Shown here: positions 1 to 9,852 of the stretch, piece after piece | Layout: each line of letters starts with the position of its first letter | Numbering within the stretch: the stretch's first letter is position 1 | Source: an uncultured Elioraea sp. | GTDB lineage: Bacteria; Pseudomonadota; Alphaproteobacteria; Acetobacterales; Acetobacteraceae | Length of the DNA stretch: 64,000 bases | Reading direction: 5' to 3' | Assembly (NCBI GenBank): GCA_937928775.1 | Contig: CALFVI010000014.1 | Location: 21,028-85,027, forward strand | Position numbers and translations under genes: made by a program | Notes under the pieces: generated by a model | The model's database searches: none | What the model saw: the letters and a program-made list of their open reading frames with translations, nothing else | What the model was told of the DNA's origin: nothing

Positions 1-778
1 AGATGCGATCTCCCGCGGTGCCGCCCTGGTCGCGCGGTTTCCCGGTCGCCTGACCCTGATGGAGGGACGCTTCGGCGATCTCGTCGACCTTCTCGCTCAA
101 CACGGTGTGGCTGGCCTCGATGGCGCGGTGTTCGACTTCGGCCTCTCCTCCTTCCAGCTCGACGACCCCGCGCGCGGCTTCTCCTTCCGTGCGGAAGGCC
201 CGCTCGACATGCGCATGGGCCGGTCAGGGCGCACGGCGGCCGATCTCGTCAACACCCTCACCGAGGCGGATCTCGCCGCGCTCATCCGCACCTATGGCGA
301 GGAACGGCACGCCCGGCGCATCGCCCGCGCCATCGTGCGCGCGCGGGCGGAAGAGCCAATCACCACCACCGCCCGGCTTGCTGACATCGTCCGCTCAGTC
401 GTCCCCCGCGCAGCGGACGGCATCGACCCCGCCACACGCAGCTTCCAGGCGCTCAGGATCGCGGTGAACGAGGAGCTCGACGAGATCGCGCGCGGGCTTG
501 CCGGCGCGATCGATCTTCTCTCACCGGGTGGGCGAATCGTCGCCGTCTCGTTCCATTCGCTCGAGGATCGCATCGTGAAGCGCCTCTTCGCCGACGCCGC
601 AGGGCGCGGCCCCTCCCCCTCGCGGCACGACCCGCGCGGGCTCATGGCGCGGAGCCGCCGATCCTTGCGCCTGCTCACCGCCAAGCCTGTCGTTCCGGCT
701 GCGGACGAGATCGCCGCCAATCCGCGCGCGCGTTCGGCCAGATTGCGGGCGGCCGAGAAACTGGCGGAGGCTGCATGA
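1..778 (+). CDS. rsmH: 16S rRNA (cytosine1402-N4)-methyltransferase RsmH, 5' partial
   Basis: The reading frame is already open at base 2 and runs through an internal ATG at 59, so the gene starts upstream of the window; about 258 C-terminal residues are present of a family usually near 310. The visible part carries typical RsmH/MraW motifs: [10 protein letters not shown], the GPLDMRMG segment, the NEELDEI helix and the [12 protein letters not shown] block near the C-terminus. RsmH methylates N4 of C1402 in 16S rRNA using SAM. It is the usual gene upstream of ftsL in the dcw cluster, and its stop overlaps the ftsL start (ATGA), which suggests translational coupling. Confidence 0.96.
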   Translation, partial: DAISRGAALVARFPGRLTLMEGRFGDLVDLLAQHGVAGLDGAVFDFGLSSFQLDDPARGFSFRAEGPLDMRMGRSGRTAADLVNTLTEADLAALIRTYGEERHARRIARAIVRARAEEPITTTARLADIVRSVVPRAADGIDPATRSFQALRIAVNEELDEIARGLAGAIDLLSPGGRIVAVSFHSLEDRIVKRLFADAAGRGPSPSRHDPRGLMARSRRSLRLLTAKPVVPAADEIAANPRARSARLRAAEKLAEAA

Positions 779-1500
779 TTCGCCCCGCCATCCTGCTGTG
801 GGCTGTCCTCGTCGTCGCCGCGGGGCTTTTGCTCTACAAGGTGAAGCACGACGTGCGTGAGCTCGAGGAGGAGCTGGCAAGCCTCAACCGCGCGATCGTG
901 GAACGACGCGACCGCATCCATGTGCTGGAGGCGGAATGGTCACTGCTCAATGAGCCGGAACGGTTGCGCGACCTCGCCACCCGCCACCTCGCACTCGCAC
1001 CGCTGCGCGCCGACCAACTCGCCCGCGCCTCTGAAGCGCTGCCTCGTCTCGCGCTCGCCCCGGCCCCTGGCCTCCCTGCCGCCGACCAGCCTGCTGCGGG
1101 TACGCACACTGTGCCGGCAGCGGCGCCGCCCGCCTCGTCGCCCGTGCTGGCGTCGCTGCCCCTGCCGCCGGCCTTCCCTGATCCGCCGCCGCGGAGCGCA
1201 ACGACGCCGCCCATGGCAGAGCGCCGCACGGCCGCCTCTTCCCCGCCGCCCACCCCGCGTCAGGCCCGTCCCCTCTCCGCACCCGAGGCTCCCGCACCGC
1301 GCCCCGCTCCCGGACCTGCCGCCGCCCCGGCCTCGCCCGCGACCGTGCCTGCCAACCCGGTCCGCGTCGCACCTCAGCCGACACCTGCCCCACCCCCCCA
1401 ACACCCGGTGGCGCCCCCTCCGCCGCGGCCCGCTCTCGCCTCCGCTCTCGGCATACCGGCGGGCAGCCTGCCGCCGCCGGTCGCAGGACCGCCGCGGTGA
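775..1500 (+). CDS. ftsL: Cell division protein FtsL with long Pro/Ala-rich tail
   Basis: A short cytoplasmic N-terminus, one transmembrane helix (about residues 5-22) and a leucine-zipper-like coiled coil (about 25-60) followed by the segment [16 protein letters not shown] match alphaproteobacterial FtsL. FtsL is a bitopic division protein that forms a complex with FtsB and FtsQ and activates FtsWI. The position between rsmH and ftsI is diagnostic. Unusual: the protein is 241 residues whereas FtsL is normally about 100-150; residues from about 85 onward are a low-complexity Pro/Ala/Arg-rich periplasmic tail. It starts by ATGA overlap with rsmH and ends by GTGA overlap with ftsI. Confidence 0.9.
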   Translation: MIRPAILLWAVLVVAAGLLLYKVKHDVRELEEELASLNRAIVERRDRIHVLEAEWSLLNEPERLRDLATRHLALAPLRADQLARASEALPRLALAPAPGLPAADQPAAGTHTVPAAAPPASSPVLASLPLPPAFPDPPPRSATTPPMAERRTAASSPPPTPRQARPLSAPEAPAPRPAPGPAAAPASPATVPANPVRVAPQPTPAPPPQHPVAPPPPRPALASALGIPAGSLPPPVAGPPR

Positions 1501-3383
1501 ACGGAACAAGGCTCCCCCCGCACCTTGTCGTGCCGCCGGTGGCCGTCGACCGCGGCCGACCGCTCGTACCCCTCCGTCACGACCGGCCGAAACGGCACCC
1601 GCTCGAGGTCGCGCGCGCCCGGCTTGCCTTCTCCGCCGGTGCCTTCGCCCTGCTCTACCTCGCGCTTGCCGGCCGCCTGGTCGACGTCGCCACCGCGGAA
1701 CCGGGCAAAGTCCGCGCCCAGGCCTCGCCCACCGCGCTCATCGCACCCGAACCGCGCGTCGAGCGGGCGGCAATCGTCGATCGCCACGGCGTCGTGCTGG
1801 CGATGAGCCTTCCCTCGGCAGGGCTCTACGCCAATCCACGCCAAATCATCGACCCGGAGGAGACCGCACGGCGGCTCGCCACCGTTCTGTCTGGTCTTGA
1901 CTCTGCTGCTCTGGCACCCAGGCTCACTGGCGAGCGCCAGTTTGTCTGGATCCGCCGCCATCTCAGCCCGCGCGAACAGCAGGCGGTAATCGCGCTCGGC
2001 CTGCCGGGGTTGCATTTCCAGCGCGCCGAACGCCGCGTCTACCCGCAAGGGAGGGCAGCGGTGCACGTGCTCGGCGGAACCGATGTCGACGGCAACGGTA
2101 TTGCCGGGGTCGAGAGGTTCTTCGACCGGCGCCTGCGCGACAACCCCGCCGAGCCTTTGCGCCTCTCTATCGATGTGCGCGTGCAGCACGTGCTGCGCGA
2201 AGCGATCGCGCGCGCGATCGAGCGCTTCGACGCGATCGGTGGTGCAGGCGTGGTGCTCGATGTCACCTCAGGCGAGGTGCTGGCCATGGTCTCGCTGCCG
2301 GATTACGACCCGGCCGAGGTTGCCACCGCGACGGAAGCGGAACGTTTTAACCGCATCACCGTTGGCGTCTACGAACCGGGCTCCACCTTCAAGTTGCTCA
2401 CCACCGCCGCCGCCCTCGATCTCGGCACGGTGCCCATCTGGGGCGGCTACGACGCCTCCCGCCCGATCACCTACGGCCGCTTCACCATCAGCGACTTCCG
2501 CGGCAAGAACCGCTGGCTCAGCGTACCGGAGATCTTCGCCTACTCCTCCAACATCGGGACCGCGCGCATGGCGCTCGACATCGGCGTCGCCCGCCACCGC
2601 GCCTTCCTCGACCGTGTCGGCGTGCTGCGTCGGGTACCGATCGAAATCCCTGAGACCGCGATGCCACTCTTCCCTCACGGGTCGAACTGGCGGGAGATCA
2701 ACACACTGACCATCTCCTATGGGCACGGCATCTCCGTCACCCCGCTGCACGTCGCGATGTCGACCGCGGCGATGGTGAACGGCGGGCGGCTCGTTCGGCC
2801 CACCATCCTCGCCCGCGACGCAAGCGAGCCACCGCCTCTGACGCCGCAGGTGATCAAGCCCGAGACCTCGGCCACGCTCAGGCGTCTGATGCGCTTGACG
2901 GTGACGGACGGGTCGGGCAAGGGCGCCGACGTCCCGGGGTATTTCGTCGGCGGCAAGACGGGCACGGCGCAGAAGGTCGGCCCCGGTGGGCGCTATCTCG
3001 CCAACGCGCGCATCAGCTCCTTCACCGGCATGTTCCCCGCCTACGACCCCCGCTACGTCGTCTACATCATGATCGACGAGCCGAAGCCGAGGCGGGATAC
3101 GCACGGCTTCGCCACGGGCGGATGGGTGGCAGCCCCCGCCGCACGGGAGGTGATCGAGCGGATCGGGCCCCTGCTCGGCTATCTGCCGCAGCCGGAAACG
3201 CCGGTGATTCGCGAGGCGCTAGCGATGCCGATGCAGCCGCCACGCCCCGCCCGCGCCACCCCCCGGCCGGCGGAACCACAGCGTGCAGGCACTGCCGCGC
3301 CGGTTGCCGCCCCGCAGGCCACCCGTCAGGCCGCTCTGGCCCAGGCGGCGATGGGCGCCGCATCAAGCCATGCGGCTCGGTGA
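1497..3383 (+). CDS. ftsI: Peptidoglycan D,D-transpeptidase FtsI (PBP3)
   Basis: Septal transpeptidase that cross-links peptidoglycan with FtsW. One N-terminal membrane helix (about residues 43-60) follows a basic cytoplasmic stretch. A PBP dimerisation domain and then the transpeptidase domain carry all three penicillin-binding motifs: STFK with nucleophile Ser296, SSN at 350-352 and KTG at 487-489. The GTG start overlaps the ftsL stop (GTGA). The 628-residue protein ends with about 55 Pro/Ala/Gln-rich residues after the catalytic domain, echoing the tail on FtsL. The 3' end overlaps murE by 14 bases. Confidence 0.96.
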   Translation: MNGTRLPPHLVVPPVAVDRGRPLVPLRHDRPKRHPLEVARARLAFSAGAFALLYLALAGRLVDVATAEPGKVRAQASPTALIAPEPRVERAAIVDRHGVVLAMSLPSAGLYANPRQIIDPEETARRLATVLSGLDSAALAPRLTGERQFVWIRRHLSPREQQAVIALGLPGLHFQRAERRVYPQGRAAVHVLGGTDVDGNGIAGVERFFDRRLRDNPAEPLRLSIDVRVQHVLREAIARAIERFDAIGGAGVVLDVTSGEVLAMVSLPDYDPAEVATATEAERFNRITVGVYEPGSTFKLLTTAAALDLGTVPIWGGYDASRPITYGRFTISDFRGKNRWLSVPEIFAYSSNIGTARMALDIGVARHRAFLDRVGVLRRVPIEIPETAMPLFPHGSNWREINTLTISYGHGISVTPLHVAMSTAAMVNGGRLVRPTILARDASEPPPLTPQVIKPETSATLRRLMRLTVTDGSGKGADVPGYFVGGKTGTAQKVGPGGRYLANARISSFTGMFPAYDPRYVVYIMIDEPKPRRDTHGFATGGWVAAPAAREVIERIGPLLGYLPQPETPVIREALAMPMQPPRPARATPRPAEPQRAGTAAPVAAPQATRQAALAQAAMGAASSHAAR

Positions 3384-4866
3384 GCTCATGCAGGGGTCGG
3401 GCCTGCCCGCCATGTTGAACGGCCGCACCCTCGAGGCGGCGCAGCTCGCTGCCTGCGAGGTCAGGGGGCTCACCGCCGACAGCCGGCAGGTCCGGCCGGG
3501 CGATCTGTTTGCCGCTCTGCCTGGCACGCGGGCTGACGGCCGCGCCTTCATCTCTGAGGCGGTGGCGAAGGGAGCGGTGGCCGTGCTCGCCCCTGAGGGG
3601 ACCACCTGGCCGCCAGGCGTGCCGCCGCGGCCTCTCATCCTTGACCCCGACCCCAGGCGGCGCTTCGCTCTCATGTGCGCCGCGTTCCACGGCGTCCAGC
3701 CCGCCACCGTGGTCGCGGTGACGGGAACGAACGGCAAGACCTCGACGGTCGATTTCCTGCGCCAGATCTTCGCCGCCCTGCATCAGGGTAAGGCCGCCTC
3801 GCTCGGCACGCTCGGGCTGATCGCACCGGGTTTCCCGCCGGGGCCTTCGCTCACCACGCCCGACCCGGCGAGCCTGCACGCGACTTTGGCTGCGCTGGCG
3901 CGGGCAGGCATCGCGCATGCGGCGATGGAGGCCTCCTCGCATGGGCTGGATCAGCGCCGGCTTGACGGGGTGCGTCTCGCTGCCGCGGCCTTCACCAGCT
4001 TCAGCCGCGACCATCTCGACTACCATGGCACAATGGCGGCTTACCTTGCCGCCAAGCTGCGGCTGTTCGAGAGCGTGCTTGAGCCCGGCCGCCCGATCGT
4101 TGCCCCGACCACATTGGCGGACGAGGCGATGGACGGCTTGAGCGCGATCGCGACGCGTCGTGGGCTTACGCTGCACACGGTGGGGCAGGGCGGGTCGCTG
4201 GTCGCGGTCGAGAGCAAGGTGCCGCTCGCCGAAGGCGTGCGCGTCGCATTCCGTTGCCGAGGCGAACGATTCGACCTCGTGCTGCCGGTCGCGGGCTTTC
4301 AGGCAGAGAATGCGCTGACCGCGGCCGCGCTCGCCATCGTCACCGGGGAAGCGCCGTCTCGCGTGTTCGCAACCCTGCCGCGGCTCGCCGGCGTGCGCGG
4401 GCGGATCGAGCGGGTGGCGGTGCTGGCGAACGGAGCGGCCGTCTATGTCGACTACGCGCACACGCCGGATGCAATCGCCGCCGTGGTCGCTGCGCTCAGG
4501 CCGCACTGCAAAGGCAGGCTGACCCTCGTCTTCGGGGCGGGAGGCGATCGCGACCCTGGCAAGCGCGCGCCGATGGGCGAGGCTGCCTGTGCGGCAGATC
4601 GCGTCATCGTCACCGACGACAACCCGCGTACGGAGGATCCGGCGGCGATCCGCGCCGCGGTGCGTGCAGGCTGCCCCACGGCGGAGGAGATTGGCGATCG
4701 CGCGGCGGCGATTGCGGCGGCCATCGCCGGTCTCGGCCCTGGCGACGTCGCGGTGATCGCCGGCAAGGGCCATGAAGAGGGCCAGATCTTTGGCGACCGG
4801 ATCATCCCTTTCGACGATGCCGCCGTTGCGCGCGATGCGGTGGAGAGGCTCAGCGGGCGACGATGA
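3370..4866 (+). CDS. murE: UDP-N-acetylmuramoyl-L-alanyl-D-glutamate--2,6-diaminopimelate ligase MurE
   Basis: Cytoplasmic Mur ligase adding the third stem-peptide residue. The ATP-binding motif VTGTNGKTST lies near residues 117-126, and the DNPR motif (residues 417-420) is the known signature of meso-diaminopimelate-specific MurE. I chose the ATG at 3370, 14 bases inside the ftsI end, because the N-terminus MRLGELMQG and the 498-residue length fit the family; the frame is open further upstream to 3283 but only as low-complexity sequence read across the ftsI tail. ATGA overlap with murF. Confidence 0.96.
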   Translation: MRLGELMQGSGLPAMLNGRTLEAAQLAACEVRGLTADSRQVRPGDLFAALPGTRADGRAFISEAVAKGAVAVLAPEGTTWPPGVPPRPLILDPDPRRRFALMCAAFHGVQPATVVAVTGTNGKTSTVDFLRQIFAALHQGKAASLGTLGLIAPGFPPGPSLTTPDPASLHATLAALARAGIAHAAMEASSHGLDQRRLDGVRLAAAAFTSFSRDHLDYHGTMAAYLAAKLRLFESVLEPGRPIVAPTTLADEAMDGLSAIATRRGLTLHTVGQGGSLVAVESKVPLAEGVRVAFRCRGERFDLVLPVAGFQAENALTAAALAIVTGEAPSRVFATLPRLAGVRGRIERVAVLANGAAVYVDYAHTPDAIAAVVAALRPHCKGRLTLVFGAGGDRDPGKRAPMGEAACAADRVIVTDDNPRTEDPAAIRAAVRAGCPTAEEIGDRAAAIAAAIAGLGPGDVAVIAGKGHEEGQIFGDRIIPFDDAAVARDAVERLSGRR

Positions 4867-6245
4867 GCGCGCTTTGGACATCGGCCGAGATTGCGCAGGC
4901 GGTGGGCGGATGCGCGCCTGCGCCCTTCGTCGCGTCCGGGGTATCGATCGATTCCCGCACCCTCGCCCAGGGCGACCTGTTCGTCGCGCTGAAGGGAACG
5001 CGCGACGGGCACGATTTCGTCGCCGATGCGCTGCGCAGGGGGGCGGCGGGGGCCATTGTTTCGCGCGACCCGCCCGAGGTGGCGGGACATCCGCGCCTGA
5101 TCCATGTGAAGGACACGCTCGCGGCCTTGACCGCCCTCGGCCAGGCTGGCCGCGCTCGCGCGCGCGCTACTGTGATCGCGGTTACGGGCAGCGTCGGCAA
5201 GACAGGCACCAAGGAGGCGCTGAGGCACGTGCTCGCCCGCCAGGGCGGCTGCCACGCTGCGGAGGCGAGCCACAACAACGCAATCGGCGTTCCCCTCACC
5301 CTTGCCCGCCTGCCGCACGACGTCCCCCACGCCGCGATCGAGATCGGGATGAACCGGCCAGGCGAGATCGCTCCCCTGGCGCGGCTTGCATCGCCGCACG
5401 TCGCCATCATCACCACCGTCGAGTCGGTGCACAGCGCGTTCTTCCCGAACGAGGAGGCGATTGCCGACGAGAAGGCCGCGATCATGCAAGGCGTGGTTGC
5501 GGGCGGGGCCGTGGTGCTGAACCGTGACAACCGCCACTTTTTCCGCCTCCTTTCCCACGCGCACCATCTTGGCCTTGCGCGCATCCTCACTTTCGGTGAC
5601 CACCCCCAAGCCGACGTCTGTCTGCTCGATTGGCGCGCCGAAGGTTTCGGCGGCAGGGCGCGGGCGCGCCTGCTCGGTCAGGAGATCGCGTTCCGTCTCG
5701 CTGCCCCTGGCCGGCACGCAGCGCAGAACGCGCTCGCCGTGCTGGCCGCCGTCTTCGCTGCGGGTGCCGACCCGTTCCGCGCCGCGGAGGATCTCGCCGA
5801 CCTCGCCCCCGCCCCAGGGCGCGGCCGGAGGGTTGCAATCCGCTTTGGCGAGGGCGAGGCGATCCTGATCGACGACTCCTACAACGCCTCACCGCCCTCG
5901 ATGCGCGCCGCCTTCGCGGTGCTGGGCGAGGTCCTGGCCGCACGTCGGGTTGCGGTGCTGGGCGATATGCTGGAACTGGGCGAACGTGCAGAGGACGAGC
6001 ATCGTGCGCTTGCCCAGGCGGCGGTGCAGGCGAGGATCGACCTCGTCTTCTGCTGCGGGCCGCTGATGCGCCACCTTTACCAAGCGCTGCCCATGCGCAT
6101 GCGCGGGGCGCACGCGGCCGATGCGGAGGCGCTGGTGCCCCTTCTGCAAGGTGCGCTGCAAGCCGGCGATGTGATCCTGGTCAAAGGATCGCTCGGCAGC
6201 CGGATGGGGCGCATCGTCGAGGCCCTCACGCGGGGAGTGGGCTGA
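4863..6245 (+). CDS. murF: UDP-N-acetylmuramoyl-tripeptide--D-alanyl-D-alanine ligase MurF
   Basis: Last cytoplasmic Mur ligase, joining D-Ala-D-Ala to the tripeptide. The 460 residues show the MurF N-terminal substrate domain (SGVSIDSRTLAQGDLFVAL), the P-loop VTGSVGKTGTKE, the ASHNNAIGVPLTL motif, the EIGMNRPGEI motif and the C-terminal DSYNASPPSM segment. The start overlaps murE (ATGA), and mraY begins three bases after the stop. Confidence 0.96.
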   Translation: MSALWTSAEIAQAVGGCAPAPFVASGVSIDSRTLAQGDLFVALKGTRDGHDFVADALRRGAAGAIVSRDPPEVAGHPRLIHVKDTLAALTALGQAGRARARATVIAVTGSVGKTGTKEALRHVLARQGGCHAAEASHNNAIGVPLTLARLPHDVPHAAIEIGMNRPGEIAPLARLASPHVAIITTVESVHSAFFPNEEAIADEKAAIMQGVVAGGAVVLNRDNRHFFRLLSHAHHLGLARILTFGDHPQADVCLLDWRAEGFGGRARARLLGQEIAFRLAAPGRHAAQNALAVLAAVFAAGADPFRAAEDLADLAPAPGRGRRVAIRFGEGEAILIDDSYNASPPSMRAAFAVLGEVLAARRVAVLGDMLELGERAEDEHRALAQAAVQARIDLVFCCGPLMRHLYQALPMRMRGAHAADAEALVPLLQGALQAGDVILVKGSLGSRMGRIVEALTRGVG

Positions 6246-6248
6246 GCC

Positions 6249-7340
6249 ATGCTCTTCAACCTGCTCGCCCCGCTCGCCGACGAGTTCATCTTGTTCAATC
6301 TGTTCCGCTACCTCACGTTTCGGTCGGGCGGGGCGTGCATGACCGCGCTCTTCCTGTCCTTTCTGCTCGGCGGGCCGATCATCAGGCGGTTGAAACAGTT
6401 GCAGGCCCAGGGGCAACCGATGCGCGAACAGTACATGACGGAGGCGCATCTGTTGGGCAAACGCGGCACGCCGACCATGGGGGGCGTGCTGATCCTGATC
6501 GCCCTCGTCGTCTCCACTCTGCTTTGGGCGGATTGGCGCAACGCTTATGTCTGGGCGGTGCTGATGGTGACCATGGGCTATGGGCTGCTCGGGTTTGCCG
6601 ACGACTTCCTCAAGGTGACGAGGGGTAACACTCAGGGTGTATCCAGCGCGATCAAGCTCGCCGTGCAGGCTGGGATCGGACTTGCGGCCAGCTTCTGGAT
6701 CATGCTGGTGGCTCGACCGCCGCTCGAGTCTGCCCTCGCTGTACCATTCTTCAAGGACGTGCTGATCGAGCTTGGCTGGCTGTTCCTCCCTTTCGGCGCG
6801 CTGGTGATGATGGGCACTTCGAATGCGGTCAATCTGACGGACGGGCTGGATGGGCTTGCCATCGTGCCGGTGATGATCGCCGCCGCCTGTTTCGCGCTCA
6901 TCGCCTATCTCGTCGGCAACTCGGTGTTCGCCAACTACCTGCAGCTCCATTTCGTCTCTGGAGTGGGTGAGCTCGCCGTGTTCTGTTCGGCTCTCATCGG
7001 CGCCGGCATGGGGTTCCTGTGGTTCAATGCGCCACCGGCGATGGTGTTCATGGGCGATACAGGAAGCCTCGCTCTGGGTGGCGCGCTCGGTGCCGTGGCG
7101 GTCGCGACCAAGCACGAGATCGTGCTGATCATCATCGGTGGCCTGTTCGTGCTGGAGACGGTGTCCGTCATCGTTCAGGTCGTCTCGTACAAGCTCACCG
7201 GGCGGCGCGTCTTCCGCATGGCGCCGCTGCACCACCATTTCGAGAAGAAGGGCTGGGCCGAGCCCACCATCGTGATCCGCTTCTGGATCATCTCGATGGT
7301 CCTGGCCCTGATCGGTCTCTCAACCTTGAAGCTCAGATGA
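6249..7340 (+). CDS. mraY: Phospho-N-acetylmuramoyl-pentapeptide-transferase MraY
   Basis: Integral membrane enzyme transferring phospho-MurNAc-pentapeptide to undecaprenyl phosphate to make lipid I. The 363-residue polytopic sequence holds the conserved Asp pair in GFADDFLKV, the [10 protein letters not shown] loop, the [14 protein letters not shown] loop with its catalytic Asp and the C-terminal HHHFEKKGW motif. About ten hydrophobic segments are visible. The stop overlaps murD (ATGA). Confidence 0.97.
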   Translation: MLFNLLAPLADEFILFNLFRYLTFRSGGACMTALFLSFLLGGPIIRRLKQLQAQGQPMREQYMTEAHLLGKRGTPTMGGVLILIALVVSTLLWADWRNAYVWAVLMVTMGYGLLGFADDFLKVTRGNTQGVSSAIKLAVQAGIGLAASFWIMLVARPPLESALAVPFFKDVLIELGWLFLPFGALVMMGTSNAVNLTDGLDGLAIVPVMIAAACFALIAYLVGNSVFANYLQLHFVSGVGELAVFCSALIGAGMGFLWFNAPPAMVFMGDTGSLALGGALGAVAVATKHEIVLIIIGGLFVLETVSVIVQVVSYKLTGRRVFRMAPLHHHFEKKGWAEPTIVIRFWIISMVLALIGLSTLKLR

Positions 7341-8734
7341 GCGCGGCCTTCACCCCTTTCGCTGGCGAACGGTACGCCGTGATGGGCCTTGGCCGATCCG
7401 GGCTGCCGGTGGCGCGCGCCCTTCTCTCGTACGGGGCTGACGTTGTCGCCTGGGATGATGCAGAGCAGTCCCGCCGCACCGCAGCCAACGCCGGCCTGCC
7501 GGTCGCCGACCTCGGGGCGATCGATCTTCGGGGCTTCGACGGTCTCGTTCTGTCGCCCGGCATTCCGCACCGTCTCCCCGCGCCGCATCCAATCGCCGCG
7601 CGCGCCCTGGCGGCGGGCGTTCCCATCCTCGCCGAGGCCGACCTTCTGTGGCGCGCCGTGCGCTTGCGGGGTTCGCGCGCGCGCTTCGTCGGCATCACCG
7701 GAACGAACGGCAAGAGCACGACCACGGCTTTGACGGGGAGCATCCTTGCCCGTGCGGGCATTCCGGTTGCAGTGGGCGGGAATTTCGGCACGCCGGCGCT
7801 CGCCCTCACCATGTTGGGGGACGACGGGGTGTTCGTCCTCGAGATGTCGTCCTACGCCTTGGAGCGACTCGCATCGATCCGCTTCGATGCCGCAGCGATG
7901 CTGAACCTTTCGCCGGATCACCTCGACCGGCATGGCGACATGGCAGGCTATGCGGCGGCGAAGCGCGCGATCTTCAACCGCCAGGATGCCGCCTGCACGG
8001 CCGTGATCGGTGTGGATGACGCGTGGTCGCGCGCCATCGCCGAGGACCTCGGCCGCGGCCTAGCCCGGGTCGTGCGCATCAGCGGCGAAGGGGCGGTCCC
8101 TGGCGGCGTCTATGTCGAGCACGGCCGGCTGATCGACGACCGCGACGCGTTGCGCACGCGCCTTGCGAGCCTCGTCGGGCATCGTTCGCTGCTCGGGCGG
8201 CACAATGCCCAGAACGCCGCTGCTGCTGCCGCTCTCGCTCTCGCTCTCGGCGTCGCGCGCGAGGACATTGCCGCCGCGATCGCGACCTTCCCCGGTCTTC
8301 CGCACCGTCAGGAAAGGGTCGCGGAGATCGATGGTGTTCTGTTCATCAACGACAGCAAGGCAACAAACGCAGACTCGGCCGCCCGCGCCATGGCCTGCTA
8401 TGACCGCTTCCACTGGATCGTCGGCGGTCGTGCCAAGGCGGGTGGTATTCAGCCTCTTGCGCCTCTCTTCCCGCGTGTGGCGCGGGCGTGGCTGATCGGC
8501 GAGGCGGCCGAGGAGTTCGCGCGTACGCTGGGGGAAGCGGGCGTGCCGCACGAGCTGTGTGGAACGCTAGAGAACGCGGTGCACGCCGCCTTCGCGGCGG
8601 CGCGCCGGGAGGCGCCGGCGGTCGTTCTGCTCTCCCCGGCCTGCGCCTCGTTCGACCAATTCCCGGGCTTTGAGGCGCGCGGCGAAACCTTTCGTCAGCT
8701 TGTCGCCTCATTGCGCGTGCGGGCATCGGCATGA
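7337..8734 (+). CDS. murD: UDP-N-acetylmuramoyl-L-alanine--D-glutamate ligase MurD
   Basis: Adds D-Glu to UDP-MurNAc-L-Ala. The start at ATG 7337 (ATGA with mraY) gives 465 residues, the normal size, beginning just before the Rossmann-like motif [12 protein letters not shown]. The frame is open upstream to 7019 but that part is antisense-like read-through of mraY. The P-loop [11 protein letters not shown], the LEMSSYALE motif, the [13 protein letters not shown] motif and FINDSKATN are all intact. The stop overlaps ftsW (ATGA). Confidence 0.96.
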   Translation: MSAAFTPFAGERYAVMGLGRSGLPVARALLSYGADVVAWDDAEQSRRTAANAGLPVADLGAIDLRGFDGLVLSPGIPHRLPAPHPIAARALAAGVPILAEADLLWRAVRLRGSRARFVGITGTNGKSTTTALTGSILARAGIPVAVGGNFGTPALALTMLGDDGVFVLEMSSYALERLASIRFDAAAMLNLSPDHLDRHGDMAGYAAAKRAIFNRQDAACTAVIGVDDAWSRAIAEDLGRGLARVVRISGEGAVPGGVYVEHGRLIDDRDALRTRLASLVGHRSLLGRHNAQNAAAAAALALALGVAREDIAAAIATFPGLPHRQERVAEIDGVLFINDSKATNADSAARAMACYDRFHWIVGGRAKAGGIQPLAPLFPRVARAWLIGEAAEEFARTLGEAGVPHELCGTLENAVHAAFAAARREAPAVVLLSPACASFDQFPGFEARGETFRQLVASLRVRASA

Positions 8735-9852
8735 TTGCGCTTGCACGCAACGACGGCTCTCGGCTCGGCCGGTGGTGGTTCACGGTCGACCGCTGGATGC
8801 TGGCGACGATCTTTCTCCTGATCGTGATCGGCATGTTGAGTTCGCTCGCCGCGAGCCCTGCGGTGGCGGAACGGATCGGCCTCGATGCGTTTGCGTTTGT
8901 GCGCCGGCAGATGCTGTTCCTCCCCCTCGCCGCCGCTCTGATGGTTGCGGTCAGCCTGCTCGGCCCCCGCAGCGTCCGCCGGCTTGCCCTCGTCGGCTTT
9001 GTCGTCTCTCTGGCTCTCACCTTTGCCGCGCCGCTGATCGGGCCGGAGATCAAAGGCGCGCGGCGCTGGGTTTCACTGCCCGGCATTTCGCTGCAGCCAT
9101 CCGAATTCCTCAAGCCCTGCTTCGCCGTCGTCACCGGCTGGCTGTTTGCCGAAGGCCTTCAGACGCGCGGTTTTCCGGCAGCGGCGATCGCCTCTGTCCT
9201 CCTCGGCGTCGTGCTGGTCGGGCTGAAGCTGCAACCGGACATTGGCATGGCTGCAGTGGTGCTCGCCGTTTTTGTCGCGCAATGGTTCGTCGCCGGGCTG
9301 CGCATTGTCTGGGTGACACTGCTCGGTGGCCTCGTCGCCGTGGCTGCCGTCACGGCCTATCTGCTGTTTCCCCACGTGCAGAGCCGGGTTGCCCGCTTCC
9401 TCGACCCTTCGGTTGGCGATACGTACCAGATTGACCGCGCGCTCGAGGCCTTCGCCCATGGCGGGCTGGTTGGCCGCGGCCCGGGCGAGGGCAGGGTGAA
9501 GTCCGTGCTGCCCGACGCGCATGCTGACTTCGTCTTCGCCGTGCTCGGCGAGGAGTTTGGCATGCTGGTCTGCCTTTTCATCATCGCGCTATTCGCCTTT
9601 ATCGTGCTGCGCGCACTCCTTCGCCTGCTGGGCGAGAGCGATCCGTTCATCATCCTCGCCGGGTTTGGTCTCGCCGCGCAGTTCGGCCTGCAGGCTTTCA
9701 TCAACATGGGCTCGACGTTGCACCTGATACCGACCAAAGGAATGACGCTGCCGTTCATCTCCTATGGCGGTTCGTCGGTGTTCGCGATCGCGCTCGGCCT
9801 CGGCATGCTGCTCGCGCTGACGCGCAAGCGCACGCGGAGCGACGCGCCATGA
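8731..9852 (+). CDS. ftsW: Septal peptidoglycan glycosyltransferase FtsW (SEDS family)
   Basis: Polytopic SEDS protein that polymerises lipid II at the septum with FtsI. The 373 residues contain about ten transmembrane helices and SEDS landmarks: GARRWVSLPGISLQPSEFLK, the periplasmic segment with DAHADFVFAVLGEEFGM (containing the catalytic Asp region) and the C-terminal GMTLPFISYGGSS motif. It sits between murD and murG as in other dcw clusters, with ATGA overlaps on both sides. Confidence 0.96.
   Translation: MIALARNDGSRLGRWWFTVDRWMLATIFLLIVIGMLSSLAASPAVAERIGLDAFAFVRRQMLFLPLAAALMVAVSLLGPRSVRRLALVGFVVSLALTFAAPLIGPEIKGARRWVSLPGISLQPSEFLKPCFAVVTGWLFAEGLQTRGFPAAAIASVLLGVVLVGLKLQPDIGMAAVVLAVFVAQWFVAGLRIVWVTLLGGLVAVAAVTAYLLFPHVQSRVARFLDPSVGDTYQIDRALEAFAHGGLVGRGPGEGRVKSVLPDAHADFVFAVLGEEFGMLVCLFIIALFAFIVLRALLRLLGESDPFIILAGFGLAAQFGLQAFINMGSTLHLIPTKGMTLPFISYGGSSVFAIALGLGMLLALTRKRTRSDAP

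Noticed and set aside
3067-4881. 604-codon minus-strand frame opposite murE
   Set aside because: Antisense shadow of murE with no recognisable domain.
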